64,000 nt of DNA from NCBI RefSeq assembly GCF_000340215.1, contig NW_006921537.1:4533947-4597946 (forward strand), given 5' to 3'. Both the position numbers and the translations under genes were made by a program. Of the stretch, positions 15,953-26,058 are shown one piece after another. The notes beneath the pieces are model-generated. The model had not been told where the DNA came from. It worked only from the letters and a program-made list of their open reading frames with translations, and made no database searches. Position 1 is the stretch's first letter. Each line of letters begins with the position of its first letter. Origin of the DNA: Pseudocercospora fijiensis CIRAD86. Taxonomy: Eukaryota > Ascomycota > Dothideomycetes > Mycosphaerellales > Mycosphaerellaceae.

Positions 15953-18900
15953 CTATAGAGTTTCCCACCCACCGGGGTTGATATCGCCCTCCAACTTCCT
16001 ACTAATAACGGTGGGGATCCCATGTCCCAACCAGACTTCCCTTAACAAACGCTCATATCGCTTCTGATTTAAGAACAATTGGTGGTGACGTCTAAGAGTA
16101 GGATCTGGCTCTCCGTGCCGATCCAAGTATGGGGCGTGCGCAAAGCTTCCCTGCCCACCAGGACCATGCAAGAACAAGACCATACACTTCCGAATATTGA
16201 TGAAGATACCCACCTTTAAGCCATGTGTAGCCATGTGTTGATAGCAGCCTCCCTTAGATCGGTCTTTCATGCAGCAGACGGCCTGTGAGCAAAATATGTC
16301 GCCGCATAGTAGGCACACCACTGGATCTGTGACTTCTTTGCCAGTCGTGGGACAGCGGCGTTTGATAGCTTCTTCCGTGAGGGTGTCGTAGTTCTTCGGA
16401 AGACCGACGAGCTCAAATATCGCTGGGTGAGAAAGAGTGATCGAGGAAGTGGAAAAGATGTCTTGCTCCTGTTGCCTGACGAGACTGGCTTGAGAGAGCC
16501 AGCGCTCAGTGATGGAACGCAAGTTTGTGCTGCCGGCGACATTGCTCGTGAAGATCTCGCAGATGTCGTCTAGCGATGGAATATGCAGCAATTTCGTGAG
16601 TCGCTCCAGCTCAGGAGACTCTGAATCAATGTCGTAAGGGCATTCAAAGTCAAGACCGTAGCGGATGAGCATCAAAACTGCGCTCTTGCGGAGGAAGACA
16701 AGAGCGTATCTGTCAACAATAATACGAAGCAGGTCGATCTGTGCCTCATCCAGTGGCAGAGCAATATCGTTGGTCATCGCGTGGACAGCACTGGCGAAAG
16801 CGTTGTTCAGATTACCGTATGCTTGCGGCGGGAGAATCTTCGACTGTACGATGGATCGAAATGCGAAGATCGCCTTGACGACCTCAGCCCAGAAGCATAG
16901 CTGCAAAATAGAGGAAGCTTCCGCCACGTTCGGTGCCATAAAGGACAGCCAGTCTGCGAGGAAGAGAAAGATGTCATCCTGAAACAAAAGCTTGCCAGTA
17001 ATCTCCTTGAGCTTCATCATAGCAGGATCAGAGTCGACGCCGAATAGCTGCGCCGTGATGAGATCGCGCTTCCTAATCGTCTCCCTTGCGACCACATTCG
17101 ATCCAGATCTGAGGATGTTGATAGCCAAGTAAGACTCGATGGTTTCTGACAAGATTCGCAAGTGCGTCAAGTGCTGTTCTGATAGATCTTTTACCAATGA
17201 AGTGGCAAACGGATCGCTCGGCCCAGTGCCTCGGTGTTGAATCTCAAATGAGGATATAGTCAAGCCAAGAGACCTCGACATCGCTACCACGGGTGTAGCT
17301 ACAGCAAGGTCGGTACTCGTGCCGCACAGTTGATTTACCTTGATGCTTTCCTCTATTCGATGATATGCATTGAAGAGATCGTATGAGCGAGCTTCGAAGG
17401 GAGTCTGGTCGATACCAGTAGGTGCACTTGTTGGCGTGCCGCCGGAGCCTCGAAGGCCAAACAGCCTAGACAATGTAGCAGTCCCGCGAAGTGGGTAGCG
17501 ATGTGGCTGCTGAGGACTCGTGGGCGACTCGAGGTTTAAATCCTGCATGTTCTGCATCAAGCTTGGTGCAAACATCTGTGCCATGTGCGCCATGGCTCGG
17601 TTTGAATAGAACTCCTGGACTTGCTGGTAGCGATGCACGGCCGCGGGTGCAACGATATCCTGCATGAAGGTGAGATCAGGCTGGTAGTTGTTACCAACGT
17701 CTGCCAGCCAGTCGTTGAAATTGCGCGAGGCGTGGAGTTCATGTTCTTGCGCGCAATCTTTGCCTTTCCAGATGATAGGCAGGAATGTATTGCCAAGAGC
17801 TTTGCAGAGCGGGCAGATGAATTCCTTGTATTCTATACGTTCAGGGTGGTTCCGGGCGATCTGCTGCGCATGGCGACGCTGAGTTGCAGTGAGATAGAGC
17901 TCAAAACAGTTGTAATGCATGATGTGCCCACAGCTGGTTGCAACTGGCCCCTTGACGCCCTCTCGCTGGTGCGGGAAGCCCTTTGAAAGACCTTGTCGCT
18001 CGACAGTGACAACCTTGCCGTCAGGGCCAACTCTTTGTACCTCGACTTTATTCTTGCCAGATACACCAAATGGGCGAATGTCGTCTGCGACCCGATCGAG
18101 GCTATGGGGCGTATCAATCACTTCTTGAACGTAGTCTGGGTCATCAACGGGTGTCTGTCGCAGAATGTTGCTCTCGCCCATGAAAGCGAACGTGCCGTAG
18201 AGTCTCTGGTCATCAGTCTCTTCTTGACACAGGATACACGTTCCCTTTGGGAAATTCCAGGTCTTGCGCAGATTCTCAGATCCATCGGTGATGCTCATGT
18301 CATCGCCGAGATCTTCAAAGTCGTCATCATCAAAAGCAGAGAGGCCTTGATTCTGAAGAAAGCTGTTCTGTTGCTGCTTCATCTGCGCCATGACCTTAGC
18401 CTGCCGAGCCTTCGCCTCTGCTTTCTTGCGCTCCTTATCCTCAGCCGAGAGTGAAGCTGGGGAACCAGTATCTGACCTGTCCAGTATAGCACCAAGTGGC
18501 CCAGCTGCAATCAGCTTATCTGGCTGTCGAAGCTGCATCTTACGCAGCACATGCTTAATGGCTGGGTGGACGGATGCGTACTCATCCATGCCGGATACGG
18601 CGAGGAGTAGTGATACGATCGTGGTCTGGGTGCTCCACGGTGTGACTGTTTGAAAGTTGCAGGCTTTCGATGTTGCAAGATAGACGAAGCCAATATCTGC
18701 GCTTTCGCCATTCTTATCCTCCAGTACGGCAAGCAGCGTGAGGTGGAGCACCATGTGAAGGAATGTTTCCACCCTGGGGACTTGAACCTTGGGAGCAGTG
18801 TGCTTGACATCGATCGCAAAATTCAAGGCCGCGCCAATCACCTGAGCGAAAAGGGATGTGGCAGTGAATGCCGCTAGACTGCTGAACAGGCCATTCTTGA

Positions 18901-21900
18901 TAGGTTCCAGATGCGGCTCATAAACGACATCTTCGGCCTTTTTCCCCGTCTTTCGCGCCATGTGTTTCTTGTAAGTCTGCTCGGCTTCCTCGCGATAATT
19001 ACGAGAGTAATGAGCGTAGTATGGATCAACAAGCTCGATGTACTCTGGCTTCAACTCAAATGTTCCAGTGTCTGAGAGACCTTCCGGTGCGCGGTAATTT
19101 GTCATATGCTCCAGCACTCGTTGGAAGTCATCTGATTCGCCTACCTTCTCGGTCACCCTGGTTGCAAGCTCGCTGAATGAGAGTGGTTTGAAGCATAGAG
19201 CGTGCGCGATCTCGTGCTGGAGGACGCGATCTTGTTGCTCTCTTTCATCGAGGCCTGTCAAAAGATTGCTACGCTCAGAAAGAACGATCACCATCAAATG
19301 GAAGAAGTCTTCAAAGACATCCATTTGCTGCGGTTCCTCAAAGCCAGGCACCAGATCGTAGCTGCCCTTGACCCACTGATCAATCTGGAAGCGATCGATC
19401 ATCTGCGCCAAGTAGCGTTCTCCGGGCTGTTCGTCGTCAGAACCGCACAAGACCAGCCCAGCTTGGGTCATCAGGATGTCTCGCTGATATCCAACGTCTC
19501 GGTGCGACACACTGCGGTAGGTATGTGCTTGGTGGCGTAGGGTGATACCATTACGTACCCACATACCGGCCTTCATCTGTGCGAGCCAGACGCAGACGCG
19601 CAATGGATGATCAAAGATCCCACTGAGGAGCTCGTCCGATGTTAAGTTTGACGGTGGGGGAGCAGCTCTTGTGGCGTTGAAAGGATCTTTGAGGTCGTCT
19701 GGCGAAAAGTGCAGAAGTGCACGCATCTCGTCGCGACTCATGCTCTTGGCGTTTTCCAGCAACCAAGACAAGACGTAATGAAGTGGATGGTGGAAACTCA
19801 TAGGCTCCTTCTGCACCTCATGCCTTGGCACACTGTACGTTCGTCCTTCAAAATCGAATGGGCCAACCATATGCCATGCCAGATCATCCCTGATCTCAGC
19901 GGCTTGAAACCGTTTCCGCTCGTAGCCAAAAGCGTTGATCATGGTGACTTGGCCTACAACGCGAATAGCGCGGTGCAGGTTTGCGTTATGATCGTCGAAC
20001 TTTGGATCAGGCTGAAAAGAGACCGCCACTTGTTTGCACAGCTTATTTATCTCCTTCACAATCATGCTGGCGCTTATCCATGTATCCGACTCGTACTCGA
20101 CATGTTCTCCGATCGCTCTTACGTTCGGGCACACGCCTTGGTGCAGCTTAACCAGATCCAGAAACTGGAGGAGGTAGCGAGGCTCGAAACGCATGCGGAA
20201 ATGGATAAGCTCCGACTGAAAGAGCCATCTCAGGTCCAAAAAGAAGTGAAACATGCGCCTGTTGGTGACTGCACCAGCCTCGAAAGCAAGTGTCGCCTTT
20301 GGGTTGACATCTTCAGGAAACCCGACTTGACGAGTTGTCAAGAAGGTGAAAAGGATTGCCATGAGATTGGTCAAGAAGTTGCCCCGCTCAACGACCTCTT
20401 GAGTGATGGTTGGAGTGGTGAGCATCTGCACACTCAGATTGATTATTGAATGATCTGGTTCTCGATCTGCAATGAGGTACAGCTGTGCCAGCGCAGTGTA
20501 GAGTCCAGCGAACCGCAATCCCAATTTGCGTTTAAAATGAGGTATTGTCACCACTGTGGTGATATAAAGATGCCTGAGACTGATCCTCAGTGTCTTCCAG
20601 AGTCGGAGGTCGTACAGAATCAAGAAGTCTAGCCTGACTCGTTGCCACAAATCCTCACAGGGCTCAGCTGGTCGCGGCGCCTTGAATCCCTCCGGCTTCT
20701 CAAGCCAGTGCTTGCTGGGTCGGATGCGTTTTGGGGCCCGTACTTTGGGGGTTTTGGGAACATTGTCGAAAGGTGCGTTCGTACTTGGTCTTGATTGCTC
20801 GGGCTCTTCTCCATCGCTTTCCTGGGGCGTTAGAATGCGCTGTCTCTGCTCCCGAGGCGGTGGCGGGGGTGCAAATCCAGTCGCATCCGCGTCGTCCACA
20901 TCATCAAGAATGTCGATATCCATGTCCGCTGCATCAATCGTGACAGCAGCGCGGAGGTCTTCAACCTCAATGTCCATACCATCGTCGCCTTCGTCCATAT
21001 CGTAGTCATCATCGTCGCCATTTTCGTCGTCGTCATCGTTAGTGTCCTCGATGTCTTGCACGAGGGCTTGTATCGCGGGAGCGTTGATCGGTCGCAGGCG
21101 ATTGACCATGGATCGATTTCTCTTGCGAATCTCGTCGTTATCTTCGATTTCGTGGTCATCGATACCGTGGATGCCAATGTCTTGGTTTGATGCTTGGCTG
21201 CCTGTCCGCCAGGGCTTCAGGAGTTCTTCGCAGACAACAGTTCTCAGCAGGTAAGGCTCGTTTCCCACAGCACAGCCAGCTATGTCAGAGATCCAATCGA
21301 TGATGGTTGAGCACATTTGCTCACGGAAGACGTCTCTCGCAGAGCGAATGGTCACGGTAAGCTTGAGCTGTTCCACCACGCCAGCCATTCTCAGCAGTTC
21401 ATTGCGGTCTCGCGAATAGTGGACGACAGATCTGCCAATATCGTTGACTTCCATAGCCTTGCTCAAACCAAACGTCTTGGACTTGCTGCACGCTCGAGCG
21501 ACCTGGTTCTTGACATCGTCAACGGTATGCTTCTCATCATTCCATAGGATGAGAGCGTATTCGGGGTGGTCTTCCACAGGCTCTTCGCCATACATGCCAC
21601 CCAGCCTCGATGTCTGCTCGTCGGTCACTATGGACGCTTCGGATTTCGGAAGGCGCAATTGCTCTGGCGAGCAGGAAAAGACATCGCACAGATAATCGAC
21701 GCTTCTCGCGATGGTCATGCGGATGGACTCAAGGAGATCTGGTGGGAGCTGAGAGGCCAAGGAGCCCAAAGGAGCTTTCTGCTTGTCCTTCGCGGCGCTC
21801 TTGCCAGCCGTCTGCGCTTCTTCGCCCGGACCTGCCGAGTGTATTGAGCACTTTACATCTTTCCTCCAGGCCTCGTGGTCTCCGCAGTCACAGCATCCAC

Positions 21901-22327
21901 TGTTCCCAGGCGAGACGGAGATGAGAACCATGTGGCCCTGGTGGTCACTGCTGTCAAAGCACTTGGCACAGAGCACGCACGTGTCGTCTGCAGCACACGT
22001 CTTGCAGTGATACGTGCTTTCGCCATTCTTGAAGATGTGCCCGCATGCTGTGCCCCTCGCGGCCGCCGTGTACTCGGCCCCTTCTATTGCACCCTGCGCG
22101 TGTTTCAGTGACCAGGGTTCTGAGCGATCAGTCGGCGTGCCGTTTGGGAAGAAGAAGGCCAAGTAGTCTTCACGGTTGTTGGCGAGCGATGTGAAGAGGA
22201 TGCGGCGAAGCTCGCAGTCGGCGGCAGATGTATAGCGGTGGGAAGAGTTGACGGGGTGGGTGAGCAGACTGTTGCATAGCTTGGCCTCGTGCGGTGATAA
22301 CGACTGCATCTGCATCTGCATCTGCAT
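15953..22327 (-). CDS. UBR1: E3 ubiquitin-protein ligase UBR1 (N-recognin)
   Basis: A single-exon gene of 2,124 residues. The UBR box (about 94-163, from ACGHIFKNGE to the final KCSIH) binds type 1 N-degrons through its zinc sites. A ClpS-like domain (about 257-340, from YALILWNDEKHTVDDV) binds bulky hydrophobic N-termini. An acidic linker lies near 425-490, a RING-H2 finger at about 1,365-1,515 (CILCQEE, then CGHIMHYNC, then ICPLC), and the Cys/His-rich C-terminal autoinhibitory domain at about 1,990-2,124, ending GGWETL as in the family. Length and domain order match fungal UBR1 (about 1,900-2,100). The start is one of four tandem ATGCAG codon pairs (MQMQMQMQ), so the exact initiator is uncertain by up to six residues. 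The stop codon abuts RIP-mutated repeat DNA. Confidence 0.97.
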   Translation of the reverse strand: MQMQMQMQSLSPHEAKLCNSLLTHPVNSSHRYTSAADCELRRILFTSLANNREDYLAFFFPNGTPTDRSEPWSLKHAQGAIEGAEYTAAARGTACGHIFKNGESTYHCKTCAADDTCVLCAKCFDSSDHQGHMVLISVSPGNSGCCDCGDHEAWRKDVKCSIHSAGPGEEAQTAGKSAAKDKQKAPLGSLASQLPPDLLESIRMTIARSVDYLCDVFSCSPEQLRLPKSEASIVTDEQTSRLGGMYGEEPVEDHPEYALILWNDEKHTVDDVKNQVARACSKSKTFGLSKAMEVNDIGRSVVHYSRDRNELLRMAGVVEQLKLTVTIRSARDVFREQMCSTIIDWISDIAGCAVGNEPYLLRTVVCEELLKPWRTGSQASNQDIGIHGIDDHEIEDNDEIRKRNRSMVNRLRPINAPAIQALVQDIEDTNDDDDENGDDDDYDMDEGDDGMDIEVEDLRAAVTIDAADMDIDILDDVDDADATGFAPPPPPREQRQRILTPQESDGEEPEQSRPSTNAPFDNVPKTPKVRAPKRIRPSKHWLEKPEGFKAPRPAEPCEDLWQRVRLDFLILYDLRLWKTLRISLRHLYITTVVTIPHFKRKLGLRFAGLYTALAQLYLIADREPDHSIINLSVQMLTTPTITQEVVERGNFLTNLMAILFTFLTTRQVGFPEDVNPKATLAFEAGAVTNRRMFHFFLDLRWLFQSELIHFRMRFEPRYLLQFLDLVKLHQGVCPNVRAIGEHVEYESDTWISASMIVKEINKLCKQVAVSFQPDPKFDDHNANLHRAIRVVGQVTMINAFGYERKRFQAAEIRDDLAWHMVGPFDFEGRTYSVPRHEVQKEPMSFHHPLHYVLSWLLENAKSMSRDEMRALLHFSPDDLKDPFNATRAAPPPSNLTSDELLSGIFDHPLRVCVWLAQMKAGMWVRNGITLRHQAHTYRSVSHRDVGYQRDILMTQAGLVLCGSDDEQPGERYLAQMIDRFQIDQWVKGSYDLVPGFEEPQQMDVFEDFFHLMVIVLSERSNLLTGLDEREQQDRVLQHEIAHALCFKPLSFSELATRVTEKVGESDDFQRVLEHMTNYRAPEGLSDTGTFELKPEYIELVDPYYAHYSRNYREEAEQTYKKHMARKTGKKAEDVVYEPHLEPIKNGLFSSLAAFTATSLFAQVIGAALNFAIDVKHTAPKVQVPRVETFLHMVLHLTLLAVLEDKNGESADIGFVYLATSKACNFQTVTPWSTQTTIVSLLLAVSGMDEYASVHPAIKHVLRKMQLRQPDKLIAAGPLGAILDRSDTGSPASLSAEDKERKKAEAKARQAKVMAQMKQQQNSFLQNQGLSAFDDDDFEDLGDDMSITDGSENLRKTWNFPKGTCILCQEETDDQRLYGTFAFMGESNILRQTPVDDPDYVQEVIDTPHSLDRVADDIRPFGVSGKNKVEVQRVGPDGKVVTVERQGLSKGFPHQREGVKGPVATSCGHIMHYNCFELYLTATQRRHAQQIARNHPERIEYKEFICPLCKALGNTFLPIIWKGKDCAQEHELHASRNFNDWLADVGNNYQPDLTFMQDIVAPAAVHRYQQVQEFYSNRAMAHMAQMFAPSLMQNMQDLNLESPTSPQQPHRYPLRGTATLSRLFGLRGSGGTPTSAPTGIDQTPFEARSYDLFNAYHRIEESIKVNQLCGTSTDLAVATPVVAMSRSLGLTISSFEIQHRGTGPSDPFATSLVKDLSEQHLTHLRILSETIESYLAINILRSGSNVVARETIRKRDLITAQLFGVDSDPAMMKLKEITGKLLFQDDIFLFLADWLSFMAPNVAEASSILQLCFWAEVVKAIFAFRSIVQSKILPPQAYGNLNNAFASAVHAMTNDIALPLDEAQIDLLRIIVDRYALVFLRKSAVLMLIRYGLDFECPYDIDSESPELERLTKLLHIPSLDDICEIFTSNVAGSTNLRSITERWLSQASLVRQQEQDIFSTSSITLSHPAIFELVGLPKNYDTLTEEAIKRRCPTTGKEVTDPVVCLLCGDIFCSQAVCCMKDRSKGGCYQHMATHGLKVGIFINIRKCMVLFLHGPGGQGSFAHAPYLDRHGEPDPTLRRHHQLFLNQKRYERLLREVWLGHGIPTVISRKLEGDINPGGWETL

Positions 22328-23100
22328 CGTACGCTGGGATGGTGGGATGGTGGGAGCGGCGCTGCGTTGTGGCTTCAGGCGTCAGTTGATTTGCGCCTGG
22401 CCTGGCCTGGTCTGGGAGGTTCTGCGTTCTCCAGGTGACGCCTAATGCGGATGCGGATGCGGATGCGGATGTCGACGTCGATGCTGATGTGTACTGATGC
22501 TCGGTGGTGGATGGAGGGCAAGGGCAATCGCTGTCCAGCCTTTGCCTTTGTTCCCGCTGTGTTTATGCCATCGCGCTCTGCGATCTGGAATTTCGCTCCT
22601 GATTATGTGCGCACTCGTTTGACACCTTGTCTCGGTGGGCGTGGCGTGGACCGAAGCGTTGTGCGATATCAGATACCTACGTCTACGTCGACGGTATTCC
22701 AATATGCGCGGCAACTTCGACCTCTACTCATGACGTATCGTCGTGATATTTGGAAACTACATACAGGTACATGTGTGCAACCCGATCAATACATGCTCCT
22801 GCAGCTCGCAGAAATATCGATATGGGAGGCTTCTGGTGAGTGTATGCTACGGCTATGGCGATGGCGATGGCGATGGCAGTCTACAAATCGGACACTGGAC
22901 ACGTAATGGTGGTGGAAGCATGTCCATCCCATCCCATCCCACCATCCAGCCTGACCTGCCTACTTCAAGACCAGTCTGCTTTTGCGCCTGGGATCTGTTG
23001 TCCCTCCGCGACATGCTCTCGCTATTCGTAATGTAACATGCTTTGCTGCCTTTATTCGCCCCATGCCACGCCCTGTCCCCTCCACGCCGCTGAGCGTGCG
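22328..23100. other. UBR1 upstream region with GATGCG and GATGGC simple repeats
   Basis: Between the UBR1 start and the QCR9 stop, both minus strand. It holds a short (ATGCGG)n run at 22,445-22,471 and a (GATGGC)n run near 22,856-22,876. I see no convincing coding exon. It presumably carries the UBR1 promoter and the QCR9 3-prime UTR. Confidence 0.6.
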
Positions 23101-23479
23101 CTATTCGTCATCCTCCTCAGCCTCTCCCGAGTCCATATACTTGTGCTTGATGTCTTTCCATTGTCGCTGTGCAGTCCGATTAGCGCGCCATACTGCCTGC
23201 CCATGCCTCTGCTGTTGCACATACGCCCTTGTTTATTTGGTCCCAGATTCCGTTCGCAGCTGTGTCGAATGCGCTGTATGCTCGTCAGCCCCTGTCCGTC
23301 CTCCACTCGCCATGCAACCTTTCCACTCACATATTGGTAACGAAGGCGCCGGCGAAAATGGTCGTGAGGAAGATGGTATTCCTGCACACCGGGAGTGAGC
23401 ACAAGACTTCTTCGGAGACATGGCGCGGTCCCTACCTCTTGATCAGGCCGTTGTACAGTCCATTCAGGATTCCAGACAT
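23101..23479 (-). CDS. QCR9: Cytochrome bc1 complex subunit 9 (four exons)
   Basis: Assembled from four small exons: 23,436-23,479, 23,331-23,381, 23,225-23,273 and 23,101-23,166. The introns are 54, 57 and 58 bp with GT/AG ends (GTAGGG..GTGCAG, GTGAGT..ATACAG, GTATGT..GCACAG), and intron 3 has a CTAAT-type branch point. The 69-residue product starts MSGILNGLYNGLIKR, has one membrane segment (NTIFLTTIFAGAFVTNIAF) and continues FDTAANGIWDQINKG, RQWKDIKHKY, with an acidic tail ending EEDDE. This is the layout of yeast Qcr9, a single-pass inner-membrane subunit of respiratory complex III near the Rieske protein. It is divergent from PYM, with 301 bp between the start codons. Confidence 0.95.
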
Positions 23480-23780
23480 CTTCGCGACGCTTCAGAGGAA
23501 TATGAAAGGGTCAGATCAGGGAGGAGGTCTGGCTGGCCGGTACTGCGTGTGTTTGCAAGCTGTGACGTCCAATGGCAGAAGATGAGGTGTTCGGGGGAGA
23601 AGGGCAAAGGAAGCCTTTCGCGCAGCCAATCACGACGCAAAGCGAGGTCGGTGGCCAGAGGTTCGATCTCGAGTCAAATCTTCGAAGTTGAGATGCCACT
23701 GCCGCTGCACCTTGGAACTTGAGGAGCTCACCATCTCCATTTCCATCACCACCTCGGTCGCAGCCCCTTCAGTCACCATA
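23480..23780. promoter_or_regulatory. Shared divergent promoter region QCR9 / PYM
   Basis: A 301 bp interval between two outward-facing start codons, so both genes must take their core promoters from it or from each other's transcribed region. No TATA box or named factor site was identified. Confidence 0.5.
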
Positions 23781-24410
23781 ATGCCAAGCGTCGCCGAGGG
23801 ACATATCTCCAAATCAGGCATCCGGAAGCTGAGCAACGGCGAGTCCGTAATTCCTTCCTCAACTCGTGCCGATGGCTCAGTCCGAAAAGAGATTCGGGTG
23901 AAGCCTGGCTACAGGCCCCCGGAAGACGTTGAGGTCTACAAGAATCGCACCGCAGAGGCATGGAAGAATCGAGGCAAGAGCGGCGTACCTGGCGCAGATA
24001 CAACAGAGGAGAAGCTGCCGCCGCACAAGGCCGCCGCCGCAAAGAATCTGAAGCGCAAGGAGGCCAGGAAGAAGGCCGCAGCTGCTGAGGCAGAGGGGAG
24101 GCGGGATGCTGAAGGCAATGCTGCTGGTGGCGCGCAGTCGGCCAACGGCGAGCCCAAGGTTGCCGATGCCAAAGCTGAGGCCCTCGATGCTGACGAGCAG
24201 GCTGCTAAGGAAGCCCGCAAGCTGGCCAAGAAGCTTCGACAGGCGCGCGAGCTTAAAGATAAGAAGGAAAAGGGCGACAATTTGCTGCCGGAACAGGTCG
24301 AGAAAGTGATCAAGATCAATGAGCTCATCCGACAGCTCGACAAGCTGGGCTTCGATGCGGAAGGCGAGAAGAAGGCGGCAGAAGCAGAGGCTGACAAGTC
24401 TGCGGACTGA
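23781..24410 (+). CDS. PYM1: PYM/WIBG-family partner of Mago-Y14
   Basis: 209 residues. The N-terminal block at 22-54 (VIPSSTRADGSVRKEIRVKP, GYRPPEDVEVY) is the conserved PYM motif that binds the Mago-Y14 heterodimer of the exon junction complex. The central part is Lys/Ala/Glu-rich. A C-terminal helix at about 150-195 (AKKLRQARELKDKKEKG, then LLPEQVEKVIKINELIRQLD) matches the conserved PYM C-terminus. In animals PYM disassembles exon junction complexes at the ribosome; that role here is inferred. I chose the ATG at 23,781 because the conserved block starts soon after it; a longer frame reaches 23,688. It converges on the gene at 24,471 with 60 bp between the stops. Confidence 0.92.
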   Translation: MPSVAEGHISKSGIRKLSNGESVIPSSTRADGSVRKEIRVKPGYRPPEDVEVYKNRTAEAWKNRGKSGVPGADTTEEKLPPHKAAAAKNLKRKEARKKAAAAEAEGRRDAEGNAAGGAQSANGEPKVADAKAEALDADEQAAKEARKLAKKLRQARELKDKKEKGDNLLPEQVEKVIKINELIRQLDKLGFDAEGEKKAAEAEADKSAD

Positions 24411-24470
24411 AAAGCCCACCCTCATCCGACGCCCTCTATCTCAACTACGTGCCGCTCGCAACGCTGCCGT

Positions 24471-25144
24471 TCATGCGACATGCACGGTCAAAAGCACTCC
24501 ACGCCCTCGCATGGTCTCGCATAAGCCATACTCAGTCACAGTGCGAAAGTTCACCGTCTCCAGCTCAACTTCGACCCGAACCAGGCATTTGGGCGCCACG
24601 GTCACCTTCGTGGCTGCTGCCTTGATCTGCTTTCGTCCTCCAAACCACGATGACTTCGACTGCGGCACGGCTCGCTGGGGTAGAGCTTCCTCCACGGCTG
24701 AACTTGTTGCATCGCCAGCGACCTCTGCATACATTTGCTGCCGCAGCAAATCCAGTGCTTCCTGTTGCGTCCAGAACGGGCTATCGTCGAAGTCGCCCTC
24801 GAGCTGCACAAGAACTGGTCGATCATCTTCGGCAAAGCCTACGAGCTCGCCTTTGCTGCTGACGCTCTCTACGCAATGTGAGCAATCCTGGGCGACGATG
24901 CCAAATTCTGCAACTCACTTTGGTCGGAGGGCAATATCAGCAGTGAGAACCTGGACAGCCCTCGCCTTGCCCGTTCTCTCACCTGCGGTAGCAATTTCGA
25001 GACCAAAGCGGCTACATGCTGCCATCTGGATGCGCCAATCTCTTCTCGAATACTCAACGCGTGCGGTGCTTTTGAGCCGCTGTCCCAGGTTGCTATTTGC
25101 CCTGTGTTGCTAGAAGTGACTTCCTCGTAACTCGGAGGATCCAT
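24471..25144 (-). CDS. Conserved-looking hypothetical protein with N-terminal PPSY motif (two exons)
   Basis: Exon 1 is 24,919-25,144 and exon 2 is 24,471-24,868. They are separated by a 50 bp intron (GTGAGT..GCGTAG, with GCTCAC as a possible branch point). Splicing joins the frames cleanly (LILPSDQ-K-SVSSKGELVGF) into 207 residues. The N-terminus MDPPSYEEV carries a PPxY-like motif of the kind bound by WW domains. The middle (HVAALVSKLLPQVRERARRG, LSRFSLLILPSDQ) looks like a folded helical-strand segment, and SSWFGGRKQIKAAATKVTV lies near the C-terminus. I do not recognise the family and assign no function. It faces away from flotillin across 914 bp. Confidence 0.8.
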
Positions 25145-26058
25145 CTTTACACGCAGCTCTGCCAGTTGGAATCGGCTTCAAGTCGTTCACGACTCCGGTG
25201 AGGTATATTCTTGGAAAATTAGAGGCCGTATGGCTGTGGCGGCACTACCAAAGTAAGACAGTCTTCGCAAATGTCAAACAGCGGTCATGTGCCCGGATAC
25301 TATGGGGCTGTGGAATGCCTCAGGATGTCTGCGTCTCCAGTTACTCAGCAACCTGTCTATCCCCGGGGCTGAGTTTGCTGCGGACTTTGAGGCCGCCCGC
25401 GGATACCACTGCGTCAGTTTCTGATTGATCGCGAACGAGAATCTCACTACGCCCTGCAGTCGTAGCCACAACCTCCCGACTAATAGCGTTGTTCTTAGGA
25501 TCTTCTTTGTGTGCTTCTACTGTCAGGTACGTCAATAATAATTATCTGGCAGCGCTGCCTTGGAGCGAGGTCCATCATAGCCGTGGCACAGCTTGCGCTA
25601 GCTCCCTCCGGATAGGTCGGCATGCAATTCACCTAACACGGAAGCACATAGAATGAGCAAAAGGTAACTCGACATTGTTATTCTGCAGTCATGCCGAATA
25701 CCGTCTTTGTCTCTGGGCAAAGTCCGCGGCATTGACTTCACACACCGGTCACGAGAGATGCATGTGCATGCAATACGGGCGGCTCAGCAAGCGACCTTTG
25801 GGACAGTTCTAAGACTCACAAGTATACAGGTTGCAAGCGGTCACGAGGCCGTGCTCTCGAATTCGCTCTGCGGCATATAAGACAAGCTGTCTTCTCACAA
25901 GACCCCGTTCTTTTGATTTCTCTTGTCACTCCCTTCCGCCATACTGAAGAGCAAGGCAGAGTCCATAAATTATCCATTCCGTGCTTCTCCCATCGATACG
26001 CCCGGAAATTTCCCAAACGCTCACCCACTGCTGACTGCTACACGGCAATACCGCAACG
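25145..26058. promoter_or_regulatory. Intergenic region upstream of flotillin
   Basis: Contains the promoter and 5-prime UTR of flotillin. A TATA-like CATATAAGAC sits near 25,873, about 185 bp before the start codon. Pyrimidine-rich DNA with CTTTTGATTTCTCTTG follows. On the minus strand a 60-codon open stretch without ATG spans 25,341-25,535, which I could not identify. No RNA gene seen. Confidence 0.45.

Noticed and set aside
22445..22906. 153-codon frame starting with repeated Met-Arg
   Set aside because: It starts in a hexanucleotide repeat and continues without protein-like composition; promoter region of UBR1.
25341..25535. Open minus-strand stretch reading TVEAHKEDPKNN and onward
   Set aside because: No ATG, stop immediately upstream, no acceptor site and no recognised similarity; could be a relic but unsupported.
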